From the NCBI GenBank assembly GCA_008692225.1, contig VICG01000003.1:3159501-3223500 (forward strand): 64,000 nt of DNA, in the 5' to 3' direction. The stretch is from Monilinia fructicola. Lineage: Eukaryota; Ascomycota; Leotiomycetes; Helotiales; Sclerotiniaceae. The notes beneath the pieces were generated by a model. The model was not told where the DNA came from. It did not search any database and saw only the letters and a program-made list of their open reading frames with translations. Made by a program: the position numbers and the translations under genes. Position 1 is the first letter of the stretch. Each line of letters begins with the position of its first letter. Shown here in pieces: positions 46,125 to 57,668 of the stretch.

Positions 46125-46364
46125 ATGGATGGATGGTTGGTTGGATGGAGGATATTGTAACTTTGTATACATCAGACGGGATTATTTTATATGCATCTCT
46201 GATTTCCACAATGCGATCTATAAAATTGATGAGCACATTCCTTCATTCATTCCTTCATTCATTCATTCATCCGTTTCTTCTTGTTCAAAGAGTAACAGTG
46301 GCAAATGCCTGATATTCATCCATACGAAATACGGTATTATACAACCTCTCAACCTACCCCCAAC

Positions 46365-48632
46365 CTACAACTTGAACCCACCACCTCCAGTAACGACGTC
46401 ACTTGTCAGAATTTTCTTGCCCTCCACATCCCTCATCTCACCCCTCTTCCCAATAACCTTGACGCCTCCCCTCTTCAGCTCACCCACCACATCCCTCTTC
46501 TCCTTCGCCTTCTTGCTCAGAACCTTCTCCCCTTCACCCATCTTCTTAATCCTTTCCTTTTCCCTCCTCCTCCTCCTCAATTTCTCCTCCCGACTCATTT
46601 CCTCTCTCGCAACGGGCGCTCCGCCTCGCACAATCTCTTTATTGTCTTTCTTTTGGCCCTCGGTAACTTGTCCCGCTTTGTATATTTCCTGCGGCGCGAG
46701 CATGGATTCGCCGCCCGCGATACCGGATGCGGTGGATGGTTGCGCGTCTTCCATGGCGATGGTGGCGACGTCGCCTACGACGGTGAGGCTTGGGGCTGCG
46801 GGCTTGGGTTTGTAGTGCCAGGAGCTTAGGGCGTCGAGTTTAGCACAGACTTCCTTCCAAAGATTCTCGACTTCTTTTTCTTGGGCTTGGATTTTCTCGT
46901 CGGATTTGCTGATGTATGTATCCGGGTTGGTATTTTTGATGTGTTCTTCCTCGTAGATTTCAGCGAGACTTTGTTGGTTTTTGGAATCGTCGAGTTCGAA
47001 GAGGCCGCGGCGGGTGTTGGCGGGGGTTAGGGAGTCTGGACGACGACGGATGACTTCGTCAAACTCTTGGGCTAGGATTCGTCGCTTGATAAGTTCTTCG
47101 ATGCTTTCGCTTACTTCGGCTGTGATAACTGGGACGGGTTTGCCGGTACGTTCGAAATCGAGATCTTCTTCAAGGAGAGAGTTCATGGGTCGATCGATAG
47201 CTCTTGCTTCTCCTGCTAGAGTCCATTCACGTTTTGCCACGGATGCGGCTTCGAGACGTCGGATTTCTTCACCGATTTTGGCTTGGCGGCGTTCATGGGC
47301 AGAGCGACGGGATTTGGGATCTGCGGGGTCAAGGTCTGAGAGGGCATCGTCGGAGTTCGCATCGTCTTCGTCATCGAATAGATCCCGTCGAACGTCAGCC
47401 ATAGCTCGTTCCATAGCAGCCTCATCTTCTTCTGGTGCAGAGGCTTTGGCCTTTTTGGCTTGTCTTGCCAGGTATTGTTCTTGCCGTTCTCCTTTGCCTA
47501 TTTTTCTTGGAGGGGGCTCGAAGAAATCTTTGTAGAGAATATCGTTTGTGTTGTCAGCAGCTACATCGGCAGCTTCGTCCAGATCCATGTCGTCATCGTC
47601 ATCACTTTCTCCTTCGGGTGCATTTAAATCCATGTTGCCAAACGTCGGTCCATCCTCTTCTTCTTCATCCTCTCCATCTGAAACGTCCATAGCCTTTGCA
47701 CGTTTCGAACTTTTATCTGCTTTGATTGGCATAGACATTGGATCAGCACCCCAGTCAATATCCTCTTCGTCACTTGCTTCCCCAGTAAAAGGATCCGCTG
47801 CGGCATCCTGTCTCTCGAGGAATTCGGTTTGTTTATTGAAATCGTCAATTGAGAAGAAACCATCATTGAGTTTATTTGGGTCCTCCACAAAAACTCCAGC
47901 TCCTTCATCATCTTCTTCGTCCTCATCCTCTTCATCTTCCTCTCCAAAGCCTTCGAAAGCCTCTCCATCATCTTGGTCATCCATTTCGTTTTCTTCATCC
48001 GTGTGGAATTCTTCCTCCATATCTTCAGCATCTTCATCTCCTTCCTCACCCTCAGCATCAGAACCAATTTCGAAGCCATCTTCATCGAACTTCATCATGT
48101 CCGCATTCCCCTCTGCTTCGTTTTCACTATCTTCACTCTCATCTCCACCAATCCCAAGCTCTTCCAAAGCCCTTTCTGCATCTCCTTTGAGCGCATCGAT
48201 AACTCTCTTAGCCTGTTCCCAAACCTGCTGTACCTCAAATCCTTGCGTGTGTATTTTCCGAATCTTCAACACCTCCCCCTCGGCCGCATCCCTCTCACCC
48301 CTCTTCCTTTTTTTCCTCTGCTCTTTCAATCTCTTCGCTTGTTCATCTCCTAGTTTACCCGCAAACCTATCCAATGTCTCTTTCGCATATTCCAAACTTG
48401 CATTAGGTAGTTTCGACGAAGGCGCAATAAAAGTATATCGATTGGCTGGAGCAAGTGCAGCTACTAATTCCTCAATTGAACTTTGCCCATTTGTGCCATT
48501 TTGGACAGGCATAGCGGCAGAAACGTCATTAGTTGGAGAGACAGTCATGGTATGTGAAGATGATGTTGTCGAGGATCTAGTGCTTCCTGCCGTATCCATC
48601 ATTGATACCCCCAATTTTTCACCCATTGACAT
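46365..48632 (-). CDS. MPP10: U3 snoRNP protein MPP10
   Basis: A single 755-aa frame from ATG 48632-48630. The N-terminal segment has LEYAKETLDRFAGKLG and a Lys/Arg run (KEQRKKRKRGERD). It is followed by very acidic stretches (Asp/Glu with Ser), the hallmark of Mpp10. The central block has NDILYKDFFEPPPRK. The family C-terminal domain has NSLLEEDLDFERTGKPVPV and RRILAQEFDEVIRRRPDSL, then LDDSKNQQSLAEIYEEEHIK and DALSSWHYKPKPA. A basic tail follows. Known role: component of the small-subunit processome needed for early 18S rRNA cleavage in the nucleolus. The frame is intact. ORFs on the other strand here are shadows caused by the Glu/Asp-rich codons. Confidence 0.93.
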   Translation of the reverse strand: MSMGEKLGVSMMDTAGSTRSSTTSSSHTMTVSPTNDVSAAMPVQNGTNGQSSIEELVAALAPANRYTFIAPSSKLPNASLEYAKETLDRFAGKLGDEQAKRLKEQRKKRKRGERDAAEGEVLKIRKIHTQGFEVQQVWEQAKRVIDALKGDAERALEELGIGGDESEDSENEAEGNADMMKFDEDGFEIGSDAEGEEGDEDAEDMEEEFHTDEENEMDDQDDGEAFEGFGEEDEEDEDEEDDEGAGVFVEDPNKLNDGFFSIDDFNKQTEFLERQDAAADPFTGEASDEEDIDWGADPMSMPIKADKSSKRAKAMDVSDGEDEEEEDGPTFGNMDLNAPEGESDDDDDMDLDEAADVAADNTNDILYKDFFEPPPRKIGKGERQEQYLARQAKKAKASAPEEDEAAMERAMADVRRDLFDDEDDANSDDALSDLDPADPKSRRSAHERRQAKIGEEIRRLEAASVAKREWTLAGEARAIDRPMNSLLEEDLDFERTGKPVPVITAEVSESIEELIKRRILAQEFDEVIRRRPDSLTPANTRRGLFELDDSKNQQSLAEIYEEEHIKNTNPDTYISKSDEKIQAQEKEVENLWKEVCAKLDALSSWHYKPKPAAPSLTVVGDVATIAMEDAQPSTASGIAGGESMLAPQEIYKAGQVTEGQKKDNKEIVRGGAPVAREEMSREEKLRRRRREKERIKKMGEGEKVLSKKAKEKRDVVGELKRGGVKVIGKRGEMRDVEGKKILTSDVVTGGGGFKL

Positions 48633-48692
48633 TATGAAGTTTTTTTTTACTCGAAGGCACGGCGATAAGGCTAGCGCAGTTCACGATAACGA

Positions 48693-48702
48693 TCACGTGA
48701 TA
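48693..48702. promoter_or_regulatory. Palindromic ATCACGTGAT site upstream of MPP10
   Basis: A perfect 10-bp palindrome with a CACGTG core, 61 bp before the MPP10 start. It is a typical bHLH (Cbf1-like) binding sequence. Function here is inferred from position. Confidence 0.45.
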
Positions 48703-51700
48703 TTATGTTGCAGCGCAACGCACCATCTTTTTCTTCTTCCTCAACATTTGTTATTGTATTTGGGCCACCAACAGCAATAATCTGACCCTCACTCATAAAT
48801 TTCCTCAATCAAGTGATTGATAATTTTTGGAATTTTAATCATCCAAGTTGATGTATGCGACATGATAAATTATCATCATTGCACAATATCAATCGAACAG
48901 TTCGAATTGTTGCATTTCTGGCGACTGAGTTAGCTGCATGTTTTCTCTGATCAGGACTTCTGCAATGCATCTACCATTCCAACATAAGACCCCCTGTTTC
49001 CCGTTTATCATTCTCGTCGTTGCACGCGAAATCGGATCTTATCATATTCATTTCGATATGGTTGGCTGCTCCACGGTCACATAAAAGATCCCGTGAATTT
49101 CGAATTTCGTCCTCACATTCATTGGTACGATAGGATGGTACAAGGCTGAAGGCCTGAAACCTGCTCGCGTGAGCTTTTGCTACTTCTAGGCTGCTTATTG
49201 TACAACATGGACAAAGCCATTTAAGACGCAACATTTAAAGCTTGAACATGCATATCGCCTTAAAGAAGTCATTCTATTTAGCCTCTCAATGCAAACCGAG
49301 GGAACAAGGTATCATATCGTGCCGTGGAGGGCCAAAGCGTGGGGGTCTAATACATGAAGAAAACTACCATCGAGATGTTGCTTTATGACAAATTTTCAAC
49401 TGTATAACTTTATGTGTTCTTCAATTTCGTATCAACTCCTCTTTTCAGGTGCGGGGGCCGGAGTAAGTCTCCGGGTAAGAAAGAAGGTAAGGTCGTCGTC
49501 TCCAAATTATCACCAAGTTGGCACGCCATTTTGAATTTCCTGGGCTGAAAATATGTATATGCCGAGATGTTTCACGACTTCAGATGAAATCACAGCCATA
49601 TTGGTAGGAAACTACAGTAGCCATACATTCTAGAAACCAGGGGGGGGGAGGCGGGATGAACAACATCTTAACGGTCATGGCGACGTTTTGTGGTCTAGCG
49701 CACTAGGGGAGGGGTTTTTACAGTTCTTTCTGGGGACAATCGCAGAAGAACAAGGACAAACCCAGATGTATTCAAAAATATGGAACTTGTTGACTTGTAG
49801 CACTTGCAACGTTTCTAACACTAACTAACCTTACCCATATCATTAGTTTGAAGAGTTATAGCAAGGAAATCAGTATAATATATGTTACTTGAACAAAAAT
49901 ATCATGATCGTTCCATCAAACTGAAATGCTAAACGGCTGATGGAGCGTACTCGCTCGTGACGGGCCACTGACCTTAATTTGAATACATGCATATGCATAT
50001 GCATGCATGTCTTTACCAGTGATATTAAATCAAGGACATTCATATCCTCAGGTCTCTCTACTTTGAGTGTGAAGTCTGTTATGTCTTACCCACTACCCAA
50101 TCGTTCAAATGGTGCCCACTGACATAAGCATGAACACACACCAGATCTGATAATGTTTAGATGGAGCACTGAAAGAAGAACCGCTGTGCATTGGGTACAA
50201 TTGGGAGTTTTTGGTTGGTTGTATTTATGTTAAAGTATACGGTGGGGATGGACCGGTGAGAGAGTTACGGAATAATCAACAACAATATGAAAGTACAATT
50301 TATCTCGTATCTGACTATCCGCGCTCCCACGGTGGTAGTATTCATATTGATACCTACTGGGTACCTACTAGGTATGTAGGGGATGAGCACCGTGTTGGCA
50401 TTATGGAGGTGGTTCACTCACCAAGGATTTGATACTGTAAACAGACATGATATGTATCAAGGTAATCCCTCGTCCCTTCGCAATGTTCGCAAATCTATCC
50501 AGATAAACTTCCAACCAAACGCCCTAGTGTACCAACCGGTGAGGTTGTGAATCGCAACAACATTTGACGACATGATTGGTCATCATAATAGAGTTTTGTA
50601 ACAGAACAATACCTTCCCAGTTGCTTGCCAGGTGAAAACAGAGTACTGTATACTCCGTGGAGAGTATTCCTTCATCGATGCGGCCTATACTCTTATCTTC
50701 CAAAAGGTTCCACGGTTCCAAGGTTCCAAGGTTGTTTCAACTCATTCCACTACGTACGACAGAGTACATACCCGTTCCGTCAAAGCAAGCCGACAGTACA
50801 GTAAATACTATCAGCCTTCGTTTTCACCGTACTCTGTACACGGTACACCACATGGTAAGTTATTATTATACATCGATTCCATAGTAATCACGAAAAACAT
50901 CCTTGCTGCCATACCTTGCATCTTCTTTTTACTCCACTATACCACATGCTTAGTACTGGACAGTACTGTCGTACTCTGCAGTTCTAACTTCTATTCTCTC
51001 GAGTCTCCACCCTAGTCACCACTCGCTGCATCAGTGCATCTCGGTCCTTGACCCAATCAATATCGGCGTACCAATCAAAACATCGAGTTGAACCCCAGAC
51101 CCTGTGAGGCCTTTCATATGCATATGCACATTACCGTATCTCTGTTATCAGACATCTTATTGCAAAGGACTAACGAGCGAAGGAAACCGATAAAAGGAAG
51201 GAGAATGAAAGCGAACGAGCAGGAAATACCCCGCCGATGTTCAGTTGGATGCTGTATTTAATAGACGGTTCCAGACTATTCGGATTCCAGAAGGATCAAT
51301 TCTTGAATCAAGATTGCCTTCATCTCTACTCGAGTACTACTCAGTAGTCTAACATACAGTACATAATACGGCCTTTGGTGCCATACAAAAAGTCCCGCAA
51401 GCTAGCACCTGGACAAACATTACTTTCCATTCGTATAGCTTATCACCCACTCACCTACTCACCTACTCAGTCACTCACTCACTCACTCACTACCTTTGCT
51501 ATTCGTTGCAGACACTTCAAGATACCCATCGTCGGTTCTTATCTTGCAGTGAATTCTAAACCTCTGACGTTGTTAGGATCAGCTAGCTACTCGCTATTAG
51601 TCCATACCTTCTACCTTCTACCTCCTATTCCATATTTCCTACTTCCTGCAGTACTTCCCTCTTCAGCGGTGTATATCCATCCGCACCTATCGAAGCAGGA

Positions 51701-52081
51701 TTTGGCCTTATTGAACTGCTTCAGTTACTGCATTCGGCCCCTTGAAAAACTTGGCACTGCCTACCAACTGCAAAAAGCTTATCATCTCTTGATCCTTCTA
51801 TTCGTTTCACTATTCAATCTCTAGAATAGATCGTCGACGCATCATTGCCTGGCTTCTGAACTCCTGGATCTGGATTTTTAGTGCCTGCCCACTATCCTGC
51901 ACCTTTATTCTATAACTGCGGATTTATTGCGTATTTAATTTCCAACTTCTCCACCAGCACCGCTGTTACCCGCACATGAATGAACGTTAGGCAGGAACAA
52001 AGGAAACAAAACACCTCGAATTGTTGATATAAAAGGATCAATTGCTCGAGCAGCTTATTAGTAGAAGAAGAGATTGTTGGA
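48703..52081. other. Long intergenic region, no supported gene
   Basis: ORFs are under 150 codons and lack motifs. It contains a CATATGCATATGCATGCATG palindromic run (about 49987-50007), (TCAC)n at about 51470-51495 and several GTACT/AGTACT-rich palindromes at 50630-51000. The 3' end presumably holds the promoter and leader of the SPX gene. Confidence 0.5.
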
Positions 52082-53663
52082 ATGAAGTACGGTCAGAAAT
52101 TTCAGTTGGACTCTGTGCCAGAATGGGCGCCATGTACGTTTAAAACAAAATCCCTTTTTTTTCTCTCTTTCTTTCTTCCTTTCTTGGTTGGATGCAATAG
52201 CGAGTACAATGACGCAGATAGCATAACACTGACACACTTCCTCACCGCGCATTTAGACAACCTCGATTATGATGAATTGAAAGATTTGATAAAGAAAAAT
52301 ACTACGAGGGACTCGGGAAAATCAATCGCTATTCCAGGGCATGTCGACACTACCTTACTCGCATTTGAGAATGAATTTTTTACAGAGCTATCAAATCAAC
52401 ATGATCGGGTTGAACTGTTTGTTAAGAGCAAGAGTGAGGAAATTGGTCGCAGACTTCGTGAGTACAAGTCAAGCCGGGACTCGAATCTGCCGACACTAAC
52501 TGGATAACAGAATACCTGTCAAGTCTTGTCCTTCGATTGCTTGCAAGATGTGCAGAGAGTAGCAGTGGACATATGACGAGGAAGAGGATGAACAAATTTT
52601 CCAAATATAATGCTCAAGTTGAAAGCTGTGGAGAGGATCTAGCGAAATTGGATAGATTCGTTGAAGCCCAACGTGTCGCATTTTACAAGCTATTGAAGAA
52701 ATACACGGTATGAATAATTGCATATGGCAGACAATACCGAAACTTATCTGACGTCATTAGAAATGGACCGGATCTCGAGCGCTCAAGGAACGATTTGATG
52801 GAGAGATATTGGGAAACCCAAAGAGCTTCACAAGACAAGATTTTGGTTCGTTACATTCTCAATACAACGATCTCATCACCCTTCTCCGAACTTCAACACC
52901 AGTAAACAGTGGCCCTTCCACCCCGAGTTTGGGTTCAAGAAGAGAAAGTCTAAACCGAGTTCCATCACACACACAACGACCATCGCCTCAACGACAGGCA
53001 TATTGGAACGAATACGACAACGGGAGCGATGTCGATCAGGATGAACCATACTACATATATGCGGACCCAAATGCGGAAATGACCTTTCCTGGAGCAGAAG
53101 TTGTAGCAAGTGCGATTCGGCGAACAAAGCAAGGAATGGAAATGGTCAGGGATTGGTTTGTACCGTCCGGATCACTCAAAAATCGCGAGCGTGAGGCACT
53201 TTTGGGAAATCGAGATGGGAGATGCTTTGAACGAAGTCCAATTGGAACAGCCAATGGTTCAGAAACCGATGTCGAAGAGGATGCGTATGCCTCCTCGGCA
53301 GATTTCCCGGGCGGATATGTAACTCATTATGCCACTTTTCCCAGCGTGGCCGATCAGCGGTTGAGTCGATTCCAAGAGCAAACTTTGTTGTTTACAATGC
53401 TTGCTTGCTTTTTCTTTTCAGCATTGTCTGAAGCCGCATCAACGCTTCTTCTCGCAACAGGACGACACAAATTGAGAACGGAAGTGGATTTAGGCGCTCT
53501 CATGGGTGCCTTGTTGGGACTGTGTTTGGCTGCTGGTGGATTAATTTGCATGGCATGCCGTAACGAAAGACTCGGATGGGTGCATCGAGGAGTTGTGTTT
53601 ATAACCACTACTGTTTTGTTGATTGGTAGTATCATACTGTTGGTCATGGTAATTGGGAATTAA
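52082..53663 (+). CDS. SPX-domain protein with three C-terminal membrane helices (SPX-DUF202-like)
   Basis: Exons are 52082-52133, 52257-52457, 52511-52707 and 52761-53663, all in phase, giving 450 aa. The N-terminus is the SPX signature: MKYGQKFQLDSVPEWAPY spliced to NLDYDELKDLIKKN. The SPX helices follow (FENEFFTELSNQHDRVELFV, then YLSSLVLRLLARC and EAQRVAFYKLLKKYTKWTG). A Ser/Pro-rich linker leads to three hydrophobic segments near residues 358-382, 393-416 and 424-450, with RHKLRTEVDLGAL between the first two. SPX domains bind inositol pyrophosphates and sense phosphate status. SPX plus a three-helix DUF202-like end is the layout of Vtc5-type regulators of vacuolar polyphosphate synthesis, but this protein is shorter, so that identity is tentative. 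The first intron is long (123 nt). Confidence 0.85.
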
Positions 53664-56385
53664 ACCTCTCACTCATTACGATCGTTAGCTAACAGAATAC
53701 TTCAAAGACCGGGCGGTAAAACTGTCAACGATAGCGAATGCAGGAGGTTGTAAAAATTGGCTTGCGGACATTACACAAATGCGCTTCGTTTGCACATACT
53801 ATTTTCTTCAGATTCTACTTTGGAGGTTTTTTTTTTCCATTTGTTTGCGCGAGTCCTTTTTACCTAGTTCCTAGCGGGCGTAACCTGGAATTTGTTTGCC
53901 GGAATCCGGTGCAAGGTATGGAAGCATGGGATAGATTAAGTGCGAGATTTGGTTGATTTCTTGATGGGATTGAATGAAAGGTATGGATGGATGGTTCAAT
54001 CGACATCCTATAGCGTAATGACTTGATGCATTAGAGCTGCATTTTACCATATAGAAGCGTCGGGAGTTGGGGTAGGCATCGTTGGATGAATGGATGGATG
54101 GGTTCTACGGTTTGGGGAGAGGAAACTGGGTCGGGGAGAGGGAGATCTCCTTTTCTCCTCGGACGTTGATAAGTGGAGTCCTTGCGGTATTTTTCGAGTT
54201 TGCATACATATTTGTATGCAAGTGTATGTATGCATCATGCTTATGTAGGTAGTGTTGGTGACGAAAATAATACCAACGTTGAATTGTACGATGGAATTAT
54301 ATTCAACCTTTCTCTTTTCTCTCTCAGCAACGTTCCTGCGCAGCATGGCTTCGGTGTGGGACTCTGTAAGGTTATGTCCAGGACCCCAAATGCGATCCCC
54401 CTGTCTCGTCGATGTATGAATGTGTGCAGTATATGTGGGTGGGTAGGACTATCACATCTACCCCTGTCGAGAAGTCTCGCGTCCGATGCAAGCGTTGCCA
54501 CTAAATTATACAGGACTGTCTGTACATGCGGCCGGCCTTACAGTAATTACGTACGTTCTGCAGCTGCACTCCACTCCACCGCAAACGTCTGCTGCGTTCG
54601 CCATCGTCGGCATCGAGTTTTAATAGATGCATGGATGGATGGATGGATGGATGTTCGGGACGCACAGGTGGGGTACCGTGTCCGCGAGGGAGGCCGATGG
54701 GACGGTACGCTGCGGTGCACCGGGACTATACCTGCCAGCTCGGTCGCACGTGCACGTATTTACTCGATGGGCCCGGCCGGTTCTTGGTGGTCGCGGTGCT
54801 GGATCCTGGATCTTTCGGGGTAGACTGCGGAGTGCAGAGAGGGGGGTTGGGTGGTTGGGGATCGAGGGGCTGTTGAGTGGATGCGTGCATGGTTGCGTGG
54901 TGGGGTGGGTGACTGACTCGAGGGATTTCTCCTTGCTATGTCCATTGTGTACACTCGTTTCCATGGCGCATAGCTCGGGCCCGGCGCGTCGTCGCAGCGC
55001 GTTGTCTGGTGTTCGTGTGTGCGTTGATGGTATGGGGGGTTGCGTTCAGCTTGTCATCTTGTCGTAATGGGGTGAGGGTTGGGGGAAAGGGGAAGGTGGA
55101 AGGTGGACGATGGATCGCGGCGGTATTGTTAAGGCAGGGTACTTTCCCCTCATGTGTGATGACGAGTTGGGGCTCGCTCGTGCGCTGTGTGTGGAATTGC
55201 ACTATGTTTTTTGCGTGCTACGGTATGAAAGAGAGTACTGCATGCATGCATGATGGTGGGGATGAGGATCGGATGAGTGGTGGGTGTCTGGAAGGTATGT
55301 TGTGTGACTGTTGCTGTTTGATTCGTGGAAGTGGGATTTGGGGTCGGTAAATCGTGTTTGGGTTTGGGTTTGGGTTTGGGTTTTGGAGTTTGAAGATGGT
55401 GTGGTTAGTTAGTTATCTGGAGGGGGGGTGTTTTCAAGGGGAGGCGGGCCTAAGCGATTGGATAGAGGGGGATTGCGTTGTGGTCGATTCAATCTGTTCT
55501 ACTTGTGTTTGCGAGAGTGGGCTGCAACATGAATTTGATAAATACCATAGTTCACATGGGGACCCTGTGACACTCCGAATATATGACTGGTGTTCTGATC
55601 ATCTAGGATATCATTGTTTCCGTCAGATGCATGATGGGCTGTGTGAAAATATTTGCGAGTGAATGATCAATGAATTGGAATCTCGGCCCCGGGTGTAAGT
55701 CTTTATTAATGATTCATCTTCTCTTCATGTTCTATCATGATGCACTGGCATACCTCAATATGAATATTAAGTCTTCACCTCTGTACAACGTACCTTGCTC
55801 TTGAATGATTACATGGGATATACTGGGTATATGTATACTTTCCAAACCCACGCATTGCCTGTCATGCCGGAAGTATATCTAGTATTATTCATTTGCAGTG
55901 TTTGTGCGTGATATCACCGGGCCTCTTAGTTTGTATTCATTGGATATCATGAAGTGAGCCGATATGGACTGAGAATGTGAGTAAGTACAACAGATCTCGG
56001 CTTTTGAAGCCGTTGTTATGATTCGGTGGATCTCAACTCTCGTATGATTATTCATGAATTTGGATTTATTCTCTATTCTAATATATTTTGCAGGCAGTAA
56101 AGTTTGTGTAAGTGGATTTGTCTCTAATAGTCATGCACGTAAGAGTTGGATTGAGGTCAGAATATGGCTACTTAAGAACTCAACCCAACTCAACCCAACT
56201 TCCTTTCATTTCTCATAATCAGTACCATTTCAACCAACACCAGGGTTCAAACTCATGAGTGAAACGTCCAACATAAAATTACCGACATAGCGCATATCAG
56301 CCCGAGATCAAGAAGAGAATTCATTGAGTACAGAAAGCGTATATTGCGACTGTAGGCGAGCAGTAGGAGGAAGGGGACTATCATC
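53664..56385. other. Intergenic, including a G-rich patch
   Basis: From about 54000 to 55400 the + strand is G-rich, with overlapping ORFs on both strands (for example 54173-54823 and 54627-55067) that lack motifs and are full of Cys, Trp and Arg. I see no gene. It holds GGATGGAT repeats (54631-54652) and a TTTGGG repeat (55356-55381). Confidence 0.45.
55356..55381 (+). repeat. (TTTGGG)4 tract, potential G-quadruplex
   Basis: Four consecutive GGG runs separated by TTT. The sequence meets the simple G-quadruplex pattern. It is not the usual TTAGGG telomere unit. Confidence 0.75.
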
Positions 56386-56679
56386 ATGAACCGTTCTAAG
56401 GGAAAGAAGATGAGAGGATCAAAAAACGGTCTTGATATAAGCCTTCATATATTGGACCTCCTGCTCGACAAACCGATGCAGAAACGACGGAAACGTGATC
56501 TTGTGGGGAGTATATTGGAGGTTTTTATTAAAGAAACGACGGGTAGAAAAAGGGACTTGGCTAGCTTGTTGGATTTCTTGGTCGAGATTATGAGCTTGAT
56601 GGTCGATGCGTCAAAGAACAAAAGAGATCTGATGGAGTTTGTGGAGTTTTTGATCAAGGTCGCCGCCGAACTCTTCTAG
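56386..56679 (+). CDS. Possible small protein (97 aa) with repeated KRDL-helix units
   Basis: The ATG at 56386 has a purine-poor but acceptable context (CATC before ATG). The protein has a basic N-terminus (KGKKMRGSK), no signal peptide, and KRDL at residues 36, 55 and 79. Each KRDL is followed by an amphipathic hydrophobic run: VGSILEVFIKE, ASLLDFLVEIM and MEFVEFLIKVA. A weaker related unit (GLDISLHILDLLL) begins at 15. Such periodicity is unlikely by chance in a non-coding ORF. I recognise no family. The KR pairs recall Kex2 sites of processed fungal peptides, but the lack of a secretion signal argues against that. There are no neighbouring genes within about 1 kb. Confidence 0.4.
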   Translation: MNRSKGKKMRGSKNGLDISLHILDLLLDKPMQKRRKRDLVGSILEVFIKETTGRKRDLASLLDFLVEIMSLMVDASKNKRDLMEFVEFLIKVAAELF

Positions 56680-57668
56680 GTGCAGGGTATTGAATGTCGA
56701 AGCAAGGGTTTCGAGCTCATTGTTACGACGAGCGAGATATGGGGTGGTTATGTGACTACTCATCGCCGACCGATATACAACGAAGTTTTGAATCTGCATC
56801 TCTACATCTCAAATTCTGAAGAGCATCCCAGGGAAGATTCTAAATAAGTTATAAACCATCGTCAATGTTATCACTCATAAACGATAAAATACGTGTAAAT
56901 CCCAAATCTAAATTTCAACATCGACACCAGCATACCGAATAGAAGCGAGAATTTGAACCAAGAGATATATATACAGGGAACTGGGGAGAGAAAGGCTGGG
57001 ACGGTAGGAGTTATATGATATGAAGGAGCAGCTAAAACTCAGAGTATTGTGGAGAGGATGAATCCTCTGGTCTTCAAAAGTAATGGATAGAGTTGTAAGC
57101 ATGGGATGAAGATAGACGCAGATGGTAAAGGGGCCAAAGAAAAAGCTTGGCTGGAAAAAATGTATCCCAAGTGGTTTTGATTTATATGGATACAAGAATC
57201 AAAAATTTGTGTATTAGAATTTGCAGCGGAGGTAGACTCGAGGATTGAGATGAATAAGTATAAATCATGGTGATTACCGCTTGACGTCTTAACCTTAGCA
57301 CTTTGGAGAGTATATTGACCCGAATGACGTTCAAACAGACCAATCATATCAACATATGAATAGCCTTGGAAGCTGAACGGCTCAACAAAGGAATGTTAGA
57401 TCTTGGGCACACAAATATCTACCAGTTCAAGATTATATCGTATCTCAAAAGACTATATAAGAATAAGTATCACTTTACTCAGACTTAGATTTTCGCATCC
57501 ATTCCTCGTTGTTGGTTCGACTCTTGCGAAAAAAGGGGTAGATAATTTGTGATGTTGACGTCAAGGTAAGACATACTTGATCGCCACCACAGCAAACGAC
57601 CATATAACCAACCAAGAGATAGCACAAAATCCACATTCTAAGTCTCAGACTCCAGTATACCTCATGAA
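56680..57668. other. Intergenic, no supported gene
   Basis: Short ORFs only. It contains the presumed promoter and leader of the alpha/beta hydrolase gene. Confidence 0.55.

Noticed and set aside
47548..48780. 410-aa + strand ORF, Ser-rich
   Set aside because: It is antisense to MPP10; the Ser runs are the reverse of its Glu/Asp codons. MPP10 has clear family motifs.
54173..55067. Overlapping ORFs of 146-216 aa in the G-rich patch
   Set aside because: Composition-driven open frames on both strands, no motif or splice pattern.
55356..55381. Interstitial telomere
   Set aside because: The unit is TTTGGG rather than TTAGGG and there are only four copies.
56386..56679. Kex2-processed RiPP-type precursor
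   Set aside because: KR sites precede repeated units, but there is no signal peptide and no neighbouring DUF3328 or oxidase gene. Kept only as a weak alternative.
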